NCBI RefSeq assembly: GCF_900070355.1
Contig: NZ_LN849456.1
Coordinates: 2,356,001-2,420,000 of the forward strand
Source: Devriesea agamarum
GTDB taxonomy: Bacteria; Actinomycetota; Actinomycetes; Actinomycetales; Dermabacteraceae
Length of the DNA stretch: 64,000 nucleotides
Direction: 5' to 3'
The position numbers and the translations under genes were made by a program. Each line of letters starts with the position of its first letter. Position 1 is the first letter of the stretch. Below the pieces are notes generated by a model. That model worked only from the letters and a program-made list of their open reading frames with translations, had not been told where the DNA came from and did no database searches. Below are positions 53,832 to 62,935 of the stretch, one piece after another.

Positions 53832-54620
53832 ATGAGACCTCATATTCGCTGGCCCGAACCACCGCATCCGCTCGATGTGCGCTTACTGCGCCCGAATATT
53901 GAGCGCCTCACGTCATTGGTGGAGCGATCATCTGGTCGTCTCGCGCAGGTGCCATCGCTGATGGATGACGCGGACACGGCTGCTGACATTCCTCCTGTGC
54001 TGGTTCCTTTGGCCGAAGAATTTGCCGGGGTCCGGGTCGGGGATGGGCTCGCTGTGTCTCTGCTTGCGGATGAGCGCAGCGATCTCGGTCCGTACACGCT
54101 GCTGGGAGCGGCGACGACGTTCTACCCCCTGATGGAATCAGGTGAGAGCGCCGTGATTCTCACGATTGACGCGGACGGAAATCCTGGGAGCGTGCTCGGA
54201 ATTGGGGAAGACCTGTCGGTCAGTTACCTGGCGTCGGACCTTGCCGGATTCCTGTGCCTGACAGCGGATGTACTGGAGTTCGCCCTCGATCATTCGGAGT
54301 CCGCGCTGGACGTCGAACAGATCGCGATGATGCTGATCAACGGTGGTGTTGATCAGCGTGCCGATGATGACGGTGAAAACCGAGCCCACGGTGAGGCGCC
54401 CATCGTGCAATGGCAGGGCATCGACGCTGTGGGCGCCGCTGATCTTCAGCTTCCCAATCACGCCGTGGCCTGGGCTGATCTGCGCGAGGCGGCTAGCGGT
54501 TCGGTGGTTGACCCGCTGGCCTTCGACACCGGCGATGACCCCCTGGAAACCCGTCTCGGCTGGACCTGCGGCGGTTTGATCCTGTGGATAGCAGGCTCTG
54601 AACCGGGCGGCGTAGCATGA
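53832..54620 (+). CDS. Hypothetical protein, 262 aa
   Basis: A soluble, acidic protein beginning MRPHIRWPEPPHPLDVRLLR. It has alternating strands and helices (FAGVRVGDGLAVSLLADE, SAVILTIDADGNPGSVLGI, FALDHSESALDVEQIAMMLI) and a C-terminal TRLGWTCGGLILWIAG. I do not recognise the family. It is the first of three genes that overlap by 4 bases each, followed by a class IV aminotransferase and a methyltransferase, so a linked role in cofactor metabolism is possible. Confidence 0.65.
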   Translation: MRPHIRWPEPPHPLDVRLLRPNIERLTSLVERSSGRLAQVPSLMDDADTAADIPPVLVPLAEEFAGVRVGDGLAVSLLADERSDLGPYTLLGAATTFYPLMESGESAVILTIDADGNPGSVLGIGEDLSVSYLASDLAGFLCLTADVLEFALDHSESALDVEQIAMMLINGGVDQRADDDGENRAHGEAPIVQWQGIDAVGAADLQLPNHAVAWADLREAASGSVVDPLAFDTGDDPLETRLGWTCGGLILWIAGSEPGGVA

Positions 54621-55654
54621 GCGTTATGTCGACTGATGCTGCCGCAACGCCGCCCTCTGATCCGTCTGCTGCCCCCTCTGACTCCTCCGCCGTGTCCTCC
54701 GGCTCGTCCATCAAGGCCCCCGGTAGCACTCTGGGTGTCGATCAGCCGAAACCTGAACGCGCCGTTTTAGTGATGATCCACCGGGTGCTCGATGAAGGAC
54801 CCGGTGCATCGGATACCGAGCTGACCAAGCTCCCACGGTTCACAGTGGTCCCCGAAGATCACCCGCAACTGCGGGCCACTGACCTGGGCCTGACCCGCGG
54901 CGATGGGGTTTTCGAGACCATCGGTGTATTCGATGGTGTTCCGATGAACCTGGGGCCGCATCTGAAGCGGCTCGCACACAGTGCGCAGATGCTGGATCTT
55001 GGCCATATCGATCAGGGCCTGATTGCTGAAGCAGCGACCGCTGGCATTGACGCCCATGACCCGGTGGCTGAACTGACCGTCCGAGTGGTGCTGACGCGCG
55101 GCGTCGAAGGCGACGGACACCCCACCGGCTGGGTGCACGCCCGCACCGCAGCTGACTACGGCCCTGAACGCGAAGGTATCGACGTAGTGTGCCTGGACCG
55201 GGGACTGTCCTCCACCGTGGCGAGCACCAGCCCGTGGTTGCTCGCGGGAGCCAAAACCATTTCGTATGCCGTGAACATGGCAGTGTTGCGCGAGGCTGCC
55301 CGCCGTGGGGCGCAGGACGTGCTGTTTGTATCCTCCGATGGATACGCACTCGAAGGTCCCACCTCGACGCTGCTGGTCAAAGAGGGAGATCACCTGGTGA
55401 CCACTCCGGCTGACGCGGGAATTCTCGCCGGGACCTGCATCCGGTCTGTCTTTGATGCTCTCAACGGACAGTACACGTGCACCGAGGAACTGATGAGCCT
55501 GGAGCGGGTGAAGTCTGCTGACGCTGCCTGGCTGCTGTCCAGCAGTCGCCTGGTGGCACCGATTAACCACCTGGATGAGACCGCGCTCGGGCGCGATCAT
55601 GGCCTTGACACTCGCATCTTTGCCATTCTCAGCGGCCGAGGGGAGAACGCGTGA
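54617..55654 (+). CDS. Class IV aminotransferase (PabC/IlvE fold)
   Basis: A PLP enzyme of the branched-chain aminotransferase/aminodeoxychorismate-lyase fold. Motifs: ATDLGLTRGDGVFETIGVFDG, the PLP-lysine region LAGAKTISYAVNM, VLFVSSDGYALEGPTSTLL (phosphate-binding) and GILAGTCIRSVFD. The order and the GDGVFET element favour the PabC type, which makes 4-aminobenzoate for folate. About 60 residues of Ser/Pro-rich sequence precede the domain. ATGA overlap with the preceding gene and GTGA overlap with the next. Confidence 0.82.
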   Translation: MSVMSTDAAATPPSDPSAAPSDSSAVSSGSSIKAPGSTLGVDQPKPERAVLVMIHRVLDEGPGASDTELTKLPRFTVVPEDHPQLRATDLGLTRGDGVFETIGVFDGVPMNLGPHLKRLAHSAQMLDLGHIDQGLIAEAATAGIDAHDPVAELTVRVVLTRGVEGDGHPTGWVHARTAADYGPEREGIDVVCLDRGLSSTVASTSPWLLAGAKTISYAVNMAVLREAARRGAQDVLFVSSDGYALEGPTSTLLVKEGDHLVTTPADAGILAGTCIRSVFDALNGQYTCTEELMSLERVKSADAAWLLSSSRLVAPINHLDETALGRDHGLDTRIFAILSGRGENA

Positions 55655-56280
55655 GCGCCACCCGACCCGAATCCCACTGGGAGCGCATGACGCGTCAGAA
55701 TCCCGCACATTCCACCTGGTACATTCAGCGTTTCCGCGATATGCGGGAACGGGGCGATGATCTCGACGGTGAAGCCCGGTGCGCGGATGCGATGGTTCCT
55801 CGCGGTTCGAGGATCTTGGATGCCGGATGTGGGCCGGGTCGGGTCTCCATCGCATTGGCCGACCGAGGCCACACGGTGACCGGGATCGACATCGACCCGG
55901 TGCTGATTCAAGAGGCCCAGCGAGATGCTGCATCCCGGTGTCTAGGACAGCCGGAGTTCATTGTCGGCGATATTTGCACGATGAGCCCGCAAACGGTTCC
56001 GGGTTATCCCTTCGACCTGATCGTGTGCGCCGGTAACGTGATGACGTTCCTAGCGGAGGGGACTCAGCGCGATGCGCTCGCGGCAATGTGCGCGGTTCTC
56101 GCCCCCGACGGCAGGGCTGTGGTCGGTTTTGGTACGGGTCGTGGCTATCCAGCCGACGCGTTTTTCGTCGATATCGAGGATGCTGGGTTACGGGTTGAGA
56201 ACTGTTTTTCGACCTGGGATCTGCGACCGTGGCACGACGGCGGGAACTTCATCGTGGCGGTGCTCGGAAAGGCATCGTAA
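55651..56280 (+). CDS. Class I SAM-dependent methyltransferase
   Basis: A 209-residue methyltransferase: GSRILDAGCGPGRVSIALADRGH (SAM loop, motif I), VTGIDIDPVLIQEAQR, FDLIVCAGNVMTFL and a C-terminal HDGGNFIVAVLGK. The substrate is unknown. Start is GTG 55651, inside the stop of the aminotransferase gene. Last gene of the three-gene unit. Confidence 0.88.
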   Translation: MSATRPESHWERMTRQNPAHSTWYIQRFRDMRERGDDLDGEARCADAMVPRGSRILDAGCGPGRVSIALADRGHTVTGIDIDPVLIQEAQRDAASRCLGQPEFIVGDICTMSPQTVPGYPFDLIVCAGNVMTFLAEGTQRDALAAMCAVLAPDGRAVVGFGTGRGYPADAFFVDIEDAGLRVENCFSTWDLRPWHDGGNFIVAVLGKAS

Positions 56281-56361
56281 TCGGGGTTGTTATGCCTGGC
56301 CTGCGCCAGCGGGCACCATAGATCGTGTCCGCGGATGCGGCGGTGCTATGCCCTGGGGACG

Positions 56362-57321
56362 TTAGCTCCGGGCGAGCACCGCCTCGGCGAGGGACGTATC
56401 GACGACCAGCATGTTGATAATTCCCGACCTGAGGGCTCCGATCACTCCGCCCGCTTTCTCAAGCCCAGCGGCCACTCCGATCACCTGTTTAATGCTTTTC
56501 AACTGGTCGAGAGTCACCCCGACAATCCGCTGTGAGGTGGGTGGACCCAGTGGTTTGCCCAGCGCGTCGAAAAACTGTCCGCACATATCGCCGACGGGTT
56601 TTTGAGCCAGAAACTTGGCGTACTCGTCCTGGGACAGGTTCATTCCTTGCAATAGATGAGGCGATGAATGCATGCCGTGGGATCCAATACCGACCATGGC
56701 CAGGTCAACTGCTGCTGCCTGCCTCAATACGGTGCGGATGGATCGCTCCTGCAAAAACGTTTCGCAGGCTCTGGCCGATTCCACCACTGCGGGGGCGTAC
56801 ACGCGTTCTGCTCGAGTGCCGAGCCGGTCTGCGAGCCGTTGCGCTACGGAATCGCCGCCTTCCAGCGTGTCTAATGCGCTCAGGCCCCCGACCAGCGGGA
56901 TCACTACGGGGGCTGATGGGCGGCGCAGCGGGCGTAGATGGGAGACGACATCCTGCAGTGTGTGCCCCCAGCTGATTCCAATGGAGCGGACTTTGCGGGC
57001 GCGTTCATACAGGAGGTCGGCGCTGGTGCGGGCGACTACGTCCAGCGGTTTTTCTCGTGGGCCTGGGGCGACGACGACTGGTTCTCGCAGGTTAAATCGG
57101 GACCGCAGAGCCCGCTCTAGGGCGCCGTCGCGGACTGCCGGAGCGTCGGGGTCATGGATGGTGATCTCGACGATGCCCCGCTCACGCGCCTGTGAAAGTA
57201 TCCGGGACACGTTTGAGCGAGAGACATCGAGTTCGCGCGCTATTTCGGCTTGGGAGCGTCCCTGGTCGTAATACAGGCGGGCGGCCTGCACGAGCATGTC
57301 CGTGTCGCGGTGCGCGGGCAA
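56362..57321 (-). CDS. SorC-family sugar-binding transcriptional regulator
   Basis: A 319-residue regulator. N-terminal HTH: AARLYYDQGRSQAEIARELDVSRSNVSRILSQARERGIV. The remainder is the SorC/DeoR sugar-phosphate-binding domain (SIGISWGHTLQDVVSHLRPL, PLVGGLSALD, DLAMVGIGSHGMHSSPHLLQ). The TTG at 57321 is chosen because AAAGGAG lies six bases upstream; a GTG at 57360 would add 13 residues. Effector not evident, and no sugar-metabolism gene is adjacent. A second SorC gene is at the window's right end. Confidence 0.9.
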   Translation of the reverse strand: MPAHRDTDMLVQAARLYYDQGRSQAEIARELDVSRSNVSRILSQARERGIVEITIHDPDAPAVRDGALERALRSRFNLREPVVVAPGPREKPLDVVARTSADLLYERARKVRSIGISWGHTLQDVVSHLRPLRRPSAPVVIPLVGGLSALDTLEGGDSVAQRLADRLGTRAERVYAPAVVESARACETFLQERSIRTVLRQAAAVDLAMVGIGSHGMHSSPHLLQGMNLSQDEYAKFLAQKPVGDMCGQFFDALGKPLGPPTSQRIVGVTLDQLKSIKQVIGVAAGLEKAGGVIGALRSGIINMLVVDTSLAEAVLARS

Positions 57322-57374
57322 GGAGACTCCTTTACTAGTGGTGACCCTGCCATTGTGCACCTTTGTGAGGATTA

Positions 57375-57551
57375 ATGGCTGTGAGGGGCTGTGTCTCGTC
57401 GGGCCGTGCTGCGCAGGAGTTTGAGCCTGGCAGAGGAGCTGCTGCTCGTAGGGTCGGTCAGAACAAAGACCAGCTGGAGAAGATCAACGCGTTTAAGGGC
57501 TTCCCTAATGCCCCACACAACGCACCGCTTAAAGCGATATATAGCGCATAG
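57375..57551 (+). CDS. Possible small protein, 58 aa
   Basis: An open frame ATG 57375 to TAG 57549-57551 with GAGG five bases upstream. The product is basic with a Lys/Asp/Glu helix (GQNKDQLEKINAFKGF) and ends NAPLKAIYSA. It starts 15 bases beyond the SorC GTG on the opposite strand. No family recognised; it may be chance. Confidence 0.3.
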   Translation: MAVRGCVSSGRAAQEFEPGRGAAARRVGQNKDQLEKINAFKGFPNAPHNAPLKAIYSA

Positions 57552-57620
57552 GCCGCTGTTTGGGTGGTAGATGAGGATCTATCCATCGACGTGTGATACC
57601 GGGATATGTAACGGGTGTAT

Positions 57621-57722
57621 CGGAACGGTGGTCAACCGGCGTGCTGGAAGGATGGCCAGCTGACCTCACGAAACGATGGACAACTGGGCTGCCGAAACGG
57701 TAGGTAATCGATCTGCCGAAAC
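57621..57722. repeat. 24-25-bp tandem repeats upstream of SorC/after ArsR gene
   Basis: Four degenerate units (starts 57621, 57646, 57669, 57693) of the form (C)GAAACGGTGG-x-CAACTGG-x-CTGC, followed by CGAAACC. They fill the gap between the small frame and the ArsR gene end. The GGTGG-CA core is weakly like the array at 3822-3971. Confidence 0.65.
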
Positions 57723-57723
57723 C

Positions 57724-58509
57724 TCACCCCTGAAGATACTGATCGAGTTCAGCATGCCCGGCATCGGTCAGGACCAGTTCGCGCGGCTTAGAGCGACGCT
57801 TGACTAAACCGCGCTCCAAAAGACTGGTCAGCAAGGCGGCGCCGAGCCCGCCGGCAAGATGATGAGCCTGCTCCGTCCAATCCACGCACACTTTTAGGGC
57901 AGGTCGCCGCGCCGCGAGAACAGATGGAAGATCCACTCCGAATCGGGTAAAGACCTGCTCGGCCCGGTCGCCGAACTCGTACGGTGCATGTTTGAGAGTG
58001 GCCGACACGGGTTCATTGGGTCCCCGCCGGGTTCCGGGGTCGCCGTCGGTCCGAACCAGGCCCTTCTCGGCGACAATACCGCGAAATAGGCCGGTGCCGA
58101 GTTCCCCAGCCGCGTGATCGTAGCAGGTGCGGGCGGTTTTTAACCGGGCGAGGCGGGTTGAGCCCGATAGCGAATGGGCCAGTCCCGCTGGGGGACCGGG
58201 CACAATCGCCGCGAGGGTTTCCAGCGCTTCGCCGATGCGTTCATTGGTGAGCCGGTAATAGCGGTGTCGTCCTGAGGTCCAGGATTCGACGAAACCGGCG
58301 TTCTGTAGCCGCTTCAGATGCCCACTCATGGTGGAGGGTGTCACACCGGCCTCGGCGGCGAGATATGAGGCGGGCAGGGAACGGCCATCACACAGGGCGA
58401 TGATCAGCCGGGCGCGGGATAGATCGGCCAGGCACGCGGCGGCCTCGGCAACCCGATATTCCTCACCGGTGGATGACAGCGGAGTGGGCATAGCGTCAGT
58501 GTCCTTCAT
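57724..58509 (-). CDS. ArsR-family transcriptional regulator
   Basis: A 261-residue repressor. N-terminal winged helix: AACLADLSRARLIIALCDGRSL, SYLAAEAGVTPSTMSGHLKRLQNAGFVE and GRHRYYRLTNERIGEALETL. A C-terminal extension of about 120 residues includes a second winged-helix-like element (LLTSLLERGLVKRRSKPRELVLTDAG). No metal-binding Cys pair is obvious, so an organic effector is likely. It overlaps the MFS stop by 14 bases if the first ATG is used; ATG 58491 with GAAGGA is an alternative. Cotranscribed with the MFS exporter gene. Confidence 0.85.
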   Translation of the reverse strand: MKDTDAMPTPLSSTGEEYRVAEAAACLADLSRARLIIALCDGRSLPASYLAAEAGVTPSTMSGHLKRLQNAGFVESWTSGRHRYYRLTNERIGEALETLAAIVPGPPAGLAHSLSGSTRLARLKTARTCYDHAAGELGTGLFRGIVAEKGLVRTDGDPGTRRGPNEPVSATLKHAPYEFGDRAEQVFTRFGVDLPSVLAARRPALKVCVDWTEQAHHLAGGLGAALLTSLLERGLVKRRSKPRELVLTDAGHAELDQYLQG

Positions 58510-59977
58510 GCACAGTGTTCACACCAGTATCGGGGGATTGCGTGTTCTCCGGGGCTGTGTGCGATGGCCGCGAGAGTACCCTGCGCTGGACTCCGATGCA
58601 GGCCAGCGCGGCGATCACGAAGAGCACAGCACTTGTAATCAGCAGAAGGTCGGTGTGGGAGAGAAACGTCGATGGGGATGCGGTGCTACCTGCGAGAGCG
58701 GCGCAGATCGCCACCCCCACCGCTCCGCCAACCTGACGTGCGGTGTTCGAGAGCCCGGATGCGGTCCCTGATCGGTCAGGAAGCGCGGCCATCGCGGCAT
58801 CCACAACCCCCACCACCAAAATCCCGATACCGAGCCCCCAGAGCACCAGGCCGATGGCAAGGACGGGTCCGAACGAGAGATCGGTAATCGCCAGGACGAT
58901 AAAACCGATGGCCCCGATGACCGCACCAATCGCTGCGGTGGGCAGCGCTCCGATCCACCGAACCATTCGGGACGCCAGCGGCGCCGCGAGCGGGGTGGGA
59001 ATGAACAGGAACAGCACCGCGCCCCCGGATGCCAAGGCGGATAGCCCATGAATGCTTTGAAGTGCCTGGGTGAGCACAAACAGAATTCCGAGCGTGCACA
59101 GATTCATGACCCCTGCGACGAGCACCGGCACCATGAGTCGTCCTCGGCGGATCACCGCAGAGGACAGCATCGGATCGGGATGTCGGCGTTCATGGACCCA
59201 AAACAACACCAGCGATACCAGTGCCACCAGTAGCAATCCTGCGCTCAGAAGCGATGAACGCTCCCATTCGATCACGGCGGCGATGAACGCCCCGAGGGCG
59301 GCTGCCGACAGGACGGCTCCCCACAGGTCCACCGCTTGCCCCCGGTTTGGCGCGGTTCTCGGCGCGGTGCGCATCACCCCGAGCAGCGCAAGTAGTCCGA
59401 GTGGAACCGATAACCAGAACACGGACCTCACCCCAAATAGGTTCACAAGAATGCCTCCGAGCAAAGGTCCTGCCGGAAGGGCGGCTCCACCGATAGCAGC
59501 CCAGATTGCGACGGCCCGGGACCGTGCTGTCGGGTCGGGGAACGCATTGGTGAGCAGGGCGAGGGTTCCGGGGAGCATCAGGCCGGCGGCTATCCCCTGA
59601 ACGAGTCGCGCCACAACCAGAACTGCGAAGGTAGGGGCGAGTGCGCAGGCAACGGAGGCGAGGGTCACCCCGAGCAGTCCGACGCACACGATCTGGCGGT
59701 GTCCGAGTCGGTCGCCGATTGACCCTGCCGCAAGCAAAAGTGCTCCGAGCGGGATCGCGTAGGCGTCGACAGTCCAGGCGAGGGGAGGGCCAGTTACCGC
59801 AAATGTCGACGAAATTGCGGGTAGGGCGACGTTAACAACTGTGACGTCGAGCAGGATCAGGAAGTATCCAAGGCACATCGCGGTGACAAATCCTCGACGG
59901 GGCCCGGTGTTCAGTGGTGCATTCGCGTGCGACTTCGGCATACCTCCACCGTGCACCCGAAATGCTTCGGTGCTCAC
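58496..59977 (-). CDS. MFS drug-efflux transporter, DHA2 type
   Basis: A 493-residue exporter with about fourteen hydrophobic segments. Signatures: FLILLDVTVVNVALPAI (motif D1), WTVDAYAIPLGALLLAAGSIGDRLGHRQ (motif A), RLVQGIAAGLMLPGTLAL (motif B/C) and a C-terminal TASGLSNTARQVGGAVGVAI. It probably confers resistance to a lipophilic compound. Start is GTG 59977, or ATG 59941, which lies right behind GGAGGT. The palindrome at 59965-59982 is immediately upstream of the later start. Followed by the ArsR gene. Confidence 0.9.
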   Translation of the reverse strand: MSTEAFRVHGGGMPKSHANAPLNTGPRRGFVTAMCLGYFLILLDVTVVNVALPAISSTFAVTGPPLAWTVDAYAIPLGALLLAAGSIGDRLGHRQIVCVGLLGVTLASVACALAPTFAVLVVARLVQGIAAGLMLPGTLALLTNAFPDPTARSRAVAIWAAIGGAALPAGPLLGGILVNLFGVRSVFWLSVPLGLLALLGVMRTAPRTAPNRGQAVDLWGAVLSAAALGAFIAAVIEWERSSLLSAGLLLVALVSLVLFWVHERRHPDPMLSSAVIRRGRLMVPVLVAGVMNLCTLGILFVLTQALQSIHGLSALASGGAVLFLFIPTPLAAPLASRMVRWIGALPTAAIGAVIGAIGFIVLAITDLSFGPVLAIGLVLWGLGIGILVVGVVDAAMAALPDRSGTASGLSNTARQVGGAVGVAICAALAGSTASPSTFLSHTDLLLITSAVLFVIAALACIGVQRRVLSRPSHTAPENTQSPDTGVNTVHEGH

Positions 59978-59982
59978 CGAAG
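59965..59982. promoter_or_regulatory. CTTCGGTG-N2-CACCGAAG palindrome
   Basis: A perfect 8-bp-arm dyad at the 5' end of the MFS-ArsR operon. Its symmetry and position make it the likely ArsR operator. If the MFS start is 59941, it lies about 25 bases upstream of the coding region. Confidence 0.6.
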
Positions 59983-60017
59983 TGTGTGCGCAGGTGTGTG
60001 CGGGTGGATGGCGTTAA

Positions 60018-60791
60018 TTAAGCCAGGCTAGACCACGAAAACCGTAAGCGATCCGTTGCTTCAACTGTGCCGTTGACCTGGAAATGCTGTCGGACGAGCT
60101 CATCGGTGAGAATTTCTTGAACCGGTCCGGCGGCGACCACGTGCCCGGCATTCATGACCAGGAGGTAGTCAGCGAATGCAGCGGCTAAATCGAGGTCATG
60201 GATCACTGCGACGGTGGTCAGCCCCACCTCGCGGACCTGACTCAGCAAATCGATTTGATGCCGAAGATCGAGATGATTCGTCGGCTCATCCAGCAGCAAA
60301 GCCTGCGGTTCTTGGGCAAGGGCGCGTGCCAGTTGAACCCGTTGTTTTTCGCCACCGGACAGATGCGACCAGCGACGGGATGCCAGATCCGCAATCCCGG
60401 TCATGCGCATGGAGCGGTCAACCGCCCCATCTTCGCGAATATGCCCCCAGCGGCCCCGATGAGGGATACGGCCCAATGCAACCACATCGCGCACCTCTAA
60501 ATCCACGGTAGCCCGAGGAACTTGCTCTAAGAGCGCCATGATTCGGGCCCGTTGTCGACGGGGAATCTGAGCGAGCTTCTTATCGTGCACCCAGACGGTG
60601 CCGGTAGTGGGGGTACGCAGTCCGGCGAGTAGGTGAAGCAGAGTGGTTTTCCCTGAACCGTTGAGCCCAATGATCATCGTCATCTGATCTCGCGGAATCT
60701 GGATGGTGATGCCGTCGACAATGGTTTTCCCGTCGACGCACCAGCTCAAATCCTCGGTCCGAAACATCACTTGACCTGCGGACTCAGTCAT
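60018..60791 (-). CDS. ABC transporter ATPase, iron-siderophore type
   Basis: A 257-residue FecE/FepC-like ATPase. Walker A GLNGSGKTTLLHLL, signature LSGGEKQRVQLARAL, Walker B LLLDEPTNHLDLRHQ, and the switch His in VAVIHDLDLAAAF. It energises import by the permease encoded just upstream (3 bases). Last gene of the iron-uptake operon. Confidence 0.94.
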   Translation of the reverse strand: MTESAGQVMFRTEDLSWCVDGKTIVDGITIQIPRDQMTMIIGLNGSGKTTLLHLLAGLRTPTTGTVWVHDKKLAQIPRRQRARIMALLEQVPRATVDLEVRDVVALGRIPHRGRWGHIREDGAVDRSMRMTGIADLASRRWSHLSGGEKQRVQLARALAQEPQALLLDEPTNHLDLRHQIDLLSQVREVGLTTVAVIHDLDLAAAFADYLLVMNAGHVVAAGPVQEILTDELVRQHFQVNGTVEATDRLRFSWSSLA

Positions 60792-60794
60792 AGC

Positions 60795-61832
60795 TTAGGA
60801 CCTCCTGGCCTGTCGGCGCAGCAAGATGACCAGAACTGGAGCACCAACCGCGGCGGTGACCACCCCAACAGGTATTTCTTCCCCTGGTGCCAGAGAGCGT
60901 GCGGCGGTATCAGACCAAACCATCAGCAGGGCCCCCGCGAATGCGCTGGTGGGTAAAAGGAAATGATGGCGCGGTCCCACCATTAAACGGACGATATGTG
61001 GCACTGTGAGCCCAACAAACCCGATCGGACCGACATAGGACACGCACAGGGCGGTTGCAAGCGCCGTACCGACCATAAAGCTCCAGCGCACGAAGGTCAC
61101 CGGAATGCCCAGGGACATCGCGGATACATCCCCAAAGGCGAAGGCGTCGAGGATCCGAGCGAAAATCATCGCCACAAATGTGCACAGCGCAGCGGCAGCA
61201 AGGAGCACAATCGCCTGTGACCAGCGAACCCCCGTAAAAGCACCGAGGGTCCAAGCCATTGCTGAACGGGCTGCGTCGCGGGTTCCGACCACCATGATGA
61301 GCAGGGAGGTGGCTGCTCCACATAACTGACCGACGGCAACGCCTGCCAAAATGGTCCGTCCCGGTGGTAGCTGCCCCGACCGGCCGGTTGCCATCGCCAG
61401 GACCAACACCAATGCTCCGATAGCACCGATAAATGATGCCAATGCCATCAGGGTGGTTTGGGTAAAGGCGCTGGAAATGCCAAGCACGAGAACGGCGACC
61501 GCCCCAACGGATGCGCCATTGGAGATGCCCAGCAAATACGGGTCGGCCAGTTCATTACCGGTGAGGGTCTGTAACACGGCACCGCACAGAGCCAATATCA
61601 CCCCGACAGTGACGGCTCCGAGAACCCTTGGCGCCCGCATGTCCCAGACGATCTGGTCCGTGAGCGGGGTGACGTTTCGCCCTTCACTCAGCCGCATCCG
61701 ACGTGCTACTACGTCAATAACTTCGGTAAGTGACAGGTGCACCGACCCAATGGAGAGAACAATTAAGCAGCTGAGAGCTAGAGCGAACGCCAGGACGGCG
61801 AGCCAGATTCCAGTGCGAGTGCCGGCCTTCAC
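60795..61832 (-). CDS. FecCD-family siderophore permease
   Basis: A 345-residue integral membrane protein with about ten hydrophobic segments and family motifs: DMRAPRVLGAVTVGVILALCGAVLQ, NELADPYLLGISNGASVGA and CVSYVGPIGFVGLTVPHIVRL. It probably works as a homodimer taking ferric-siderophore (or haem/cobalamin-like) cargo from the binding protein. It overlaps the binding-protein gene by ATGA (61829-61832). Confidence 0.94.
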   Translation of the reverse strand: MKAGTRTGIWLAVLAFALALSCLIVLSIGSVHLSLTEVIDVVARRMRLSEGRNVTPLTDQIVWDMRAPRVLGAVTVGVILALCGAVLQTLTGNELADPYLLGISNGASVGAVAVLVLGISSAFTQTTLMALASFIGAIGALVLVLAMATGRSGQLPPGRTILAGVAVGQLCGAATSLLIMVVGTRDAARSAMAWTLGAFTGVRWSQAIVLLAAAALCTFVAMIFARILDAFAFGDVSAMSLGIPVTFVRWSFMVGTALATALCVSYVGPIGFVGLTVPHIVRLMVGPRHHFLLPTSAFAGALLMVWSDTAARSLAPGEEIPVGVVTAAVGAPVLVILLRRQARRS

Positions 61833-62869
61833 CGGGCGGAAAGGGTGTGGAGGCCATCGCTGACAGCTTTGGCTCCGTCGACTAGGCGTGCTCCTGGGGT
61901 GGATTCGGCAAAGGGGATAACAATGAATGCCTTGGATTTCACCGCGGGTAGATTTTTCAGCACGGGGTCATTGGCAAGATAGTCCTGTTTTTTCTGTGCG
62001 CTATCCCAATCAGCGTCAGCGAAAACGATCACATCAGGGTTGGCTTTCACCACGTTTTCCCAGGACACGCTGGCCCATCCCTTATCGATATCGCCGAAAA
62101 TATTCGTGGCACCCACCGCCGACATAATGAGCTGCGGGCCGCCGGCACCTGCCCCTGCGAACGGTGTTTTATCGCCGGAGTCGTACCAGAAAATCTTCTT
62201 CCCCTTACCGGCAGCGGTTTTTTCCACCGTAGCGAGGGTCTTTTTCTGTTCAGCAATCAAGTTTTTGGCGGCGTCCGGTTGGCCGAAGATCGCGCCGACG
62301 TCATTCAGCTCTCCCCAGACATTGTCGAAGGTTGCGTCGGCCTTTTTCCCGTCGGGGCAGGAGAACGGGCTGAGATAGGTTTTTATCCCTTTTTTAGCGA
62401 GATCTTCGCGGGTGCCGACTCCTTCTTTGTCGGTGAATGCGCTCGCATAGGATGCCAGGACCACATCGGGTGTCGCGGAGATCAGTTTCTCTTTGCTGGG
62501 ATAGTTTTTGGCGAGCACGGGGACCGACTCGTACGCTGCCTTCCATTTTTCCGGCACGGGGCTGTCTAGATAGGCGGTTCCCACAAGGTGCTTGTGGAGG
62601 CCGAGGCTCAAAACCTCTTCCGTGGCGCCCTGGTTCACGGTGATTCCCCGTGTGGCCGGGCGATCAAAGTGCAAGGTCTGGCCACAATTTGTGAGGGTAA
62701 AGGCCTGAGCGTTTGCGGTGGTTGAGGTTGAAGATGAGGATGCGGATGGGGTTGAGGATTGTGGTGCTCCCGCGCACGCGGCGAGGCCAGTCATAGCGCT
62801 TAATGTGGCGACGAAGCAGAGAAGTCTCGTCGTGGGTCGTGGCTTAGCGAAAAAGTGCGACGGTGCCAT
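61829..62869 (-). CDS. Siderophore-binding lipoprotein (FecB/BtuF fold)
   Basis: A 346-residue substrate-binding lipoprotein. Signal peptide with LAAC lipobox near residue 32, a Ser/Thr linker, then a two-lobe binding protein: RGITVNQGATEEVLSLGLHKHLVGTAY, ISATPDVVLASYASAFTDKEG, SWENVVKANPDVIVFADADWD. First gene of the operon with the permease and ATPase. A hairpin GTTCTC/GAGAAC lies 20 bases before the start. Confidence 0.92.
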   Translation of the reverse strand: MAPSHFFAKPRPTTRLLCFVATLSAMTGLAACAGAPQSSTPSASSSSTSTTANAQAFTLTNCGQTLHFDRPATRGITVNQGATEEVLSLGLHKHLVGTAYLDSPVPEKWKAAYESVPVLAKNYPSKEKLISATPDVVLASYASAFTDKEGVGTREDLAKKGIKTYLSPFSCPDGKKADATFDNVWGELNDVGAIFGQPDAAKNLIAEQKKTLATVEKTAAGKGKKIFWYDSGDKTPFAGAGAGGPQLIMSAVGATNIFGDIDKGWASVSWENVVKANPDVIVFADADWDSAQKKQDYLANDPVLKNLPAVKSKAFIVIPFAESTPGARLVDGAKAVSDGLHTLSAR

Positions 62870-62926
62870 GGGACGCTTTCTGTCACGAGTTCTCGGGGGG
62901 AGAACGAGAAGGCCTGGATACGGCAG

Positions 62927-62935
62927 TAGGTTAGG
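62927..62935. promoter_or_regulatory. Possible DtxR/IdeR half-site
   Basis: TAGGTTAGG matches the left half of the IdeR/DtxR iron box (TTAGGTTAGGCTAACCTAA), but the right half is poorly conserved. It lies about 60 bases before the siderophore-binding lipoprotein gene, a sensible place for iron repression. Weak evidence. Confidence 0.3.
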
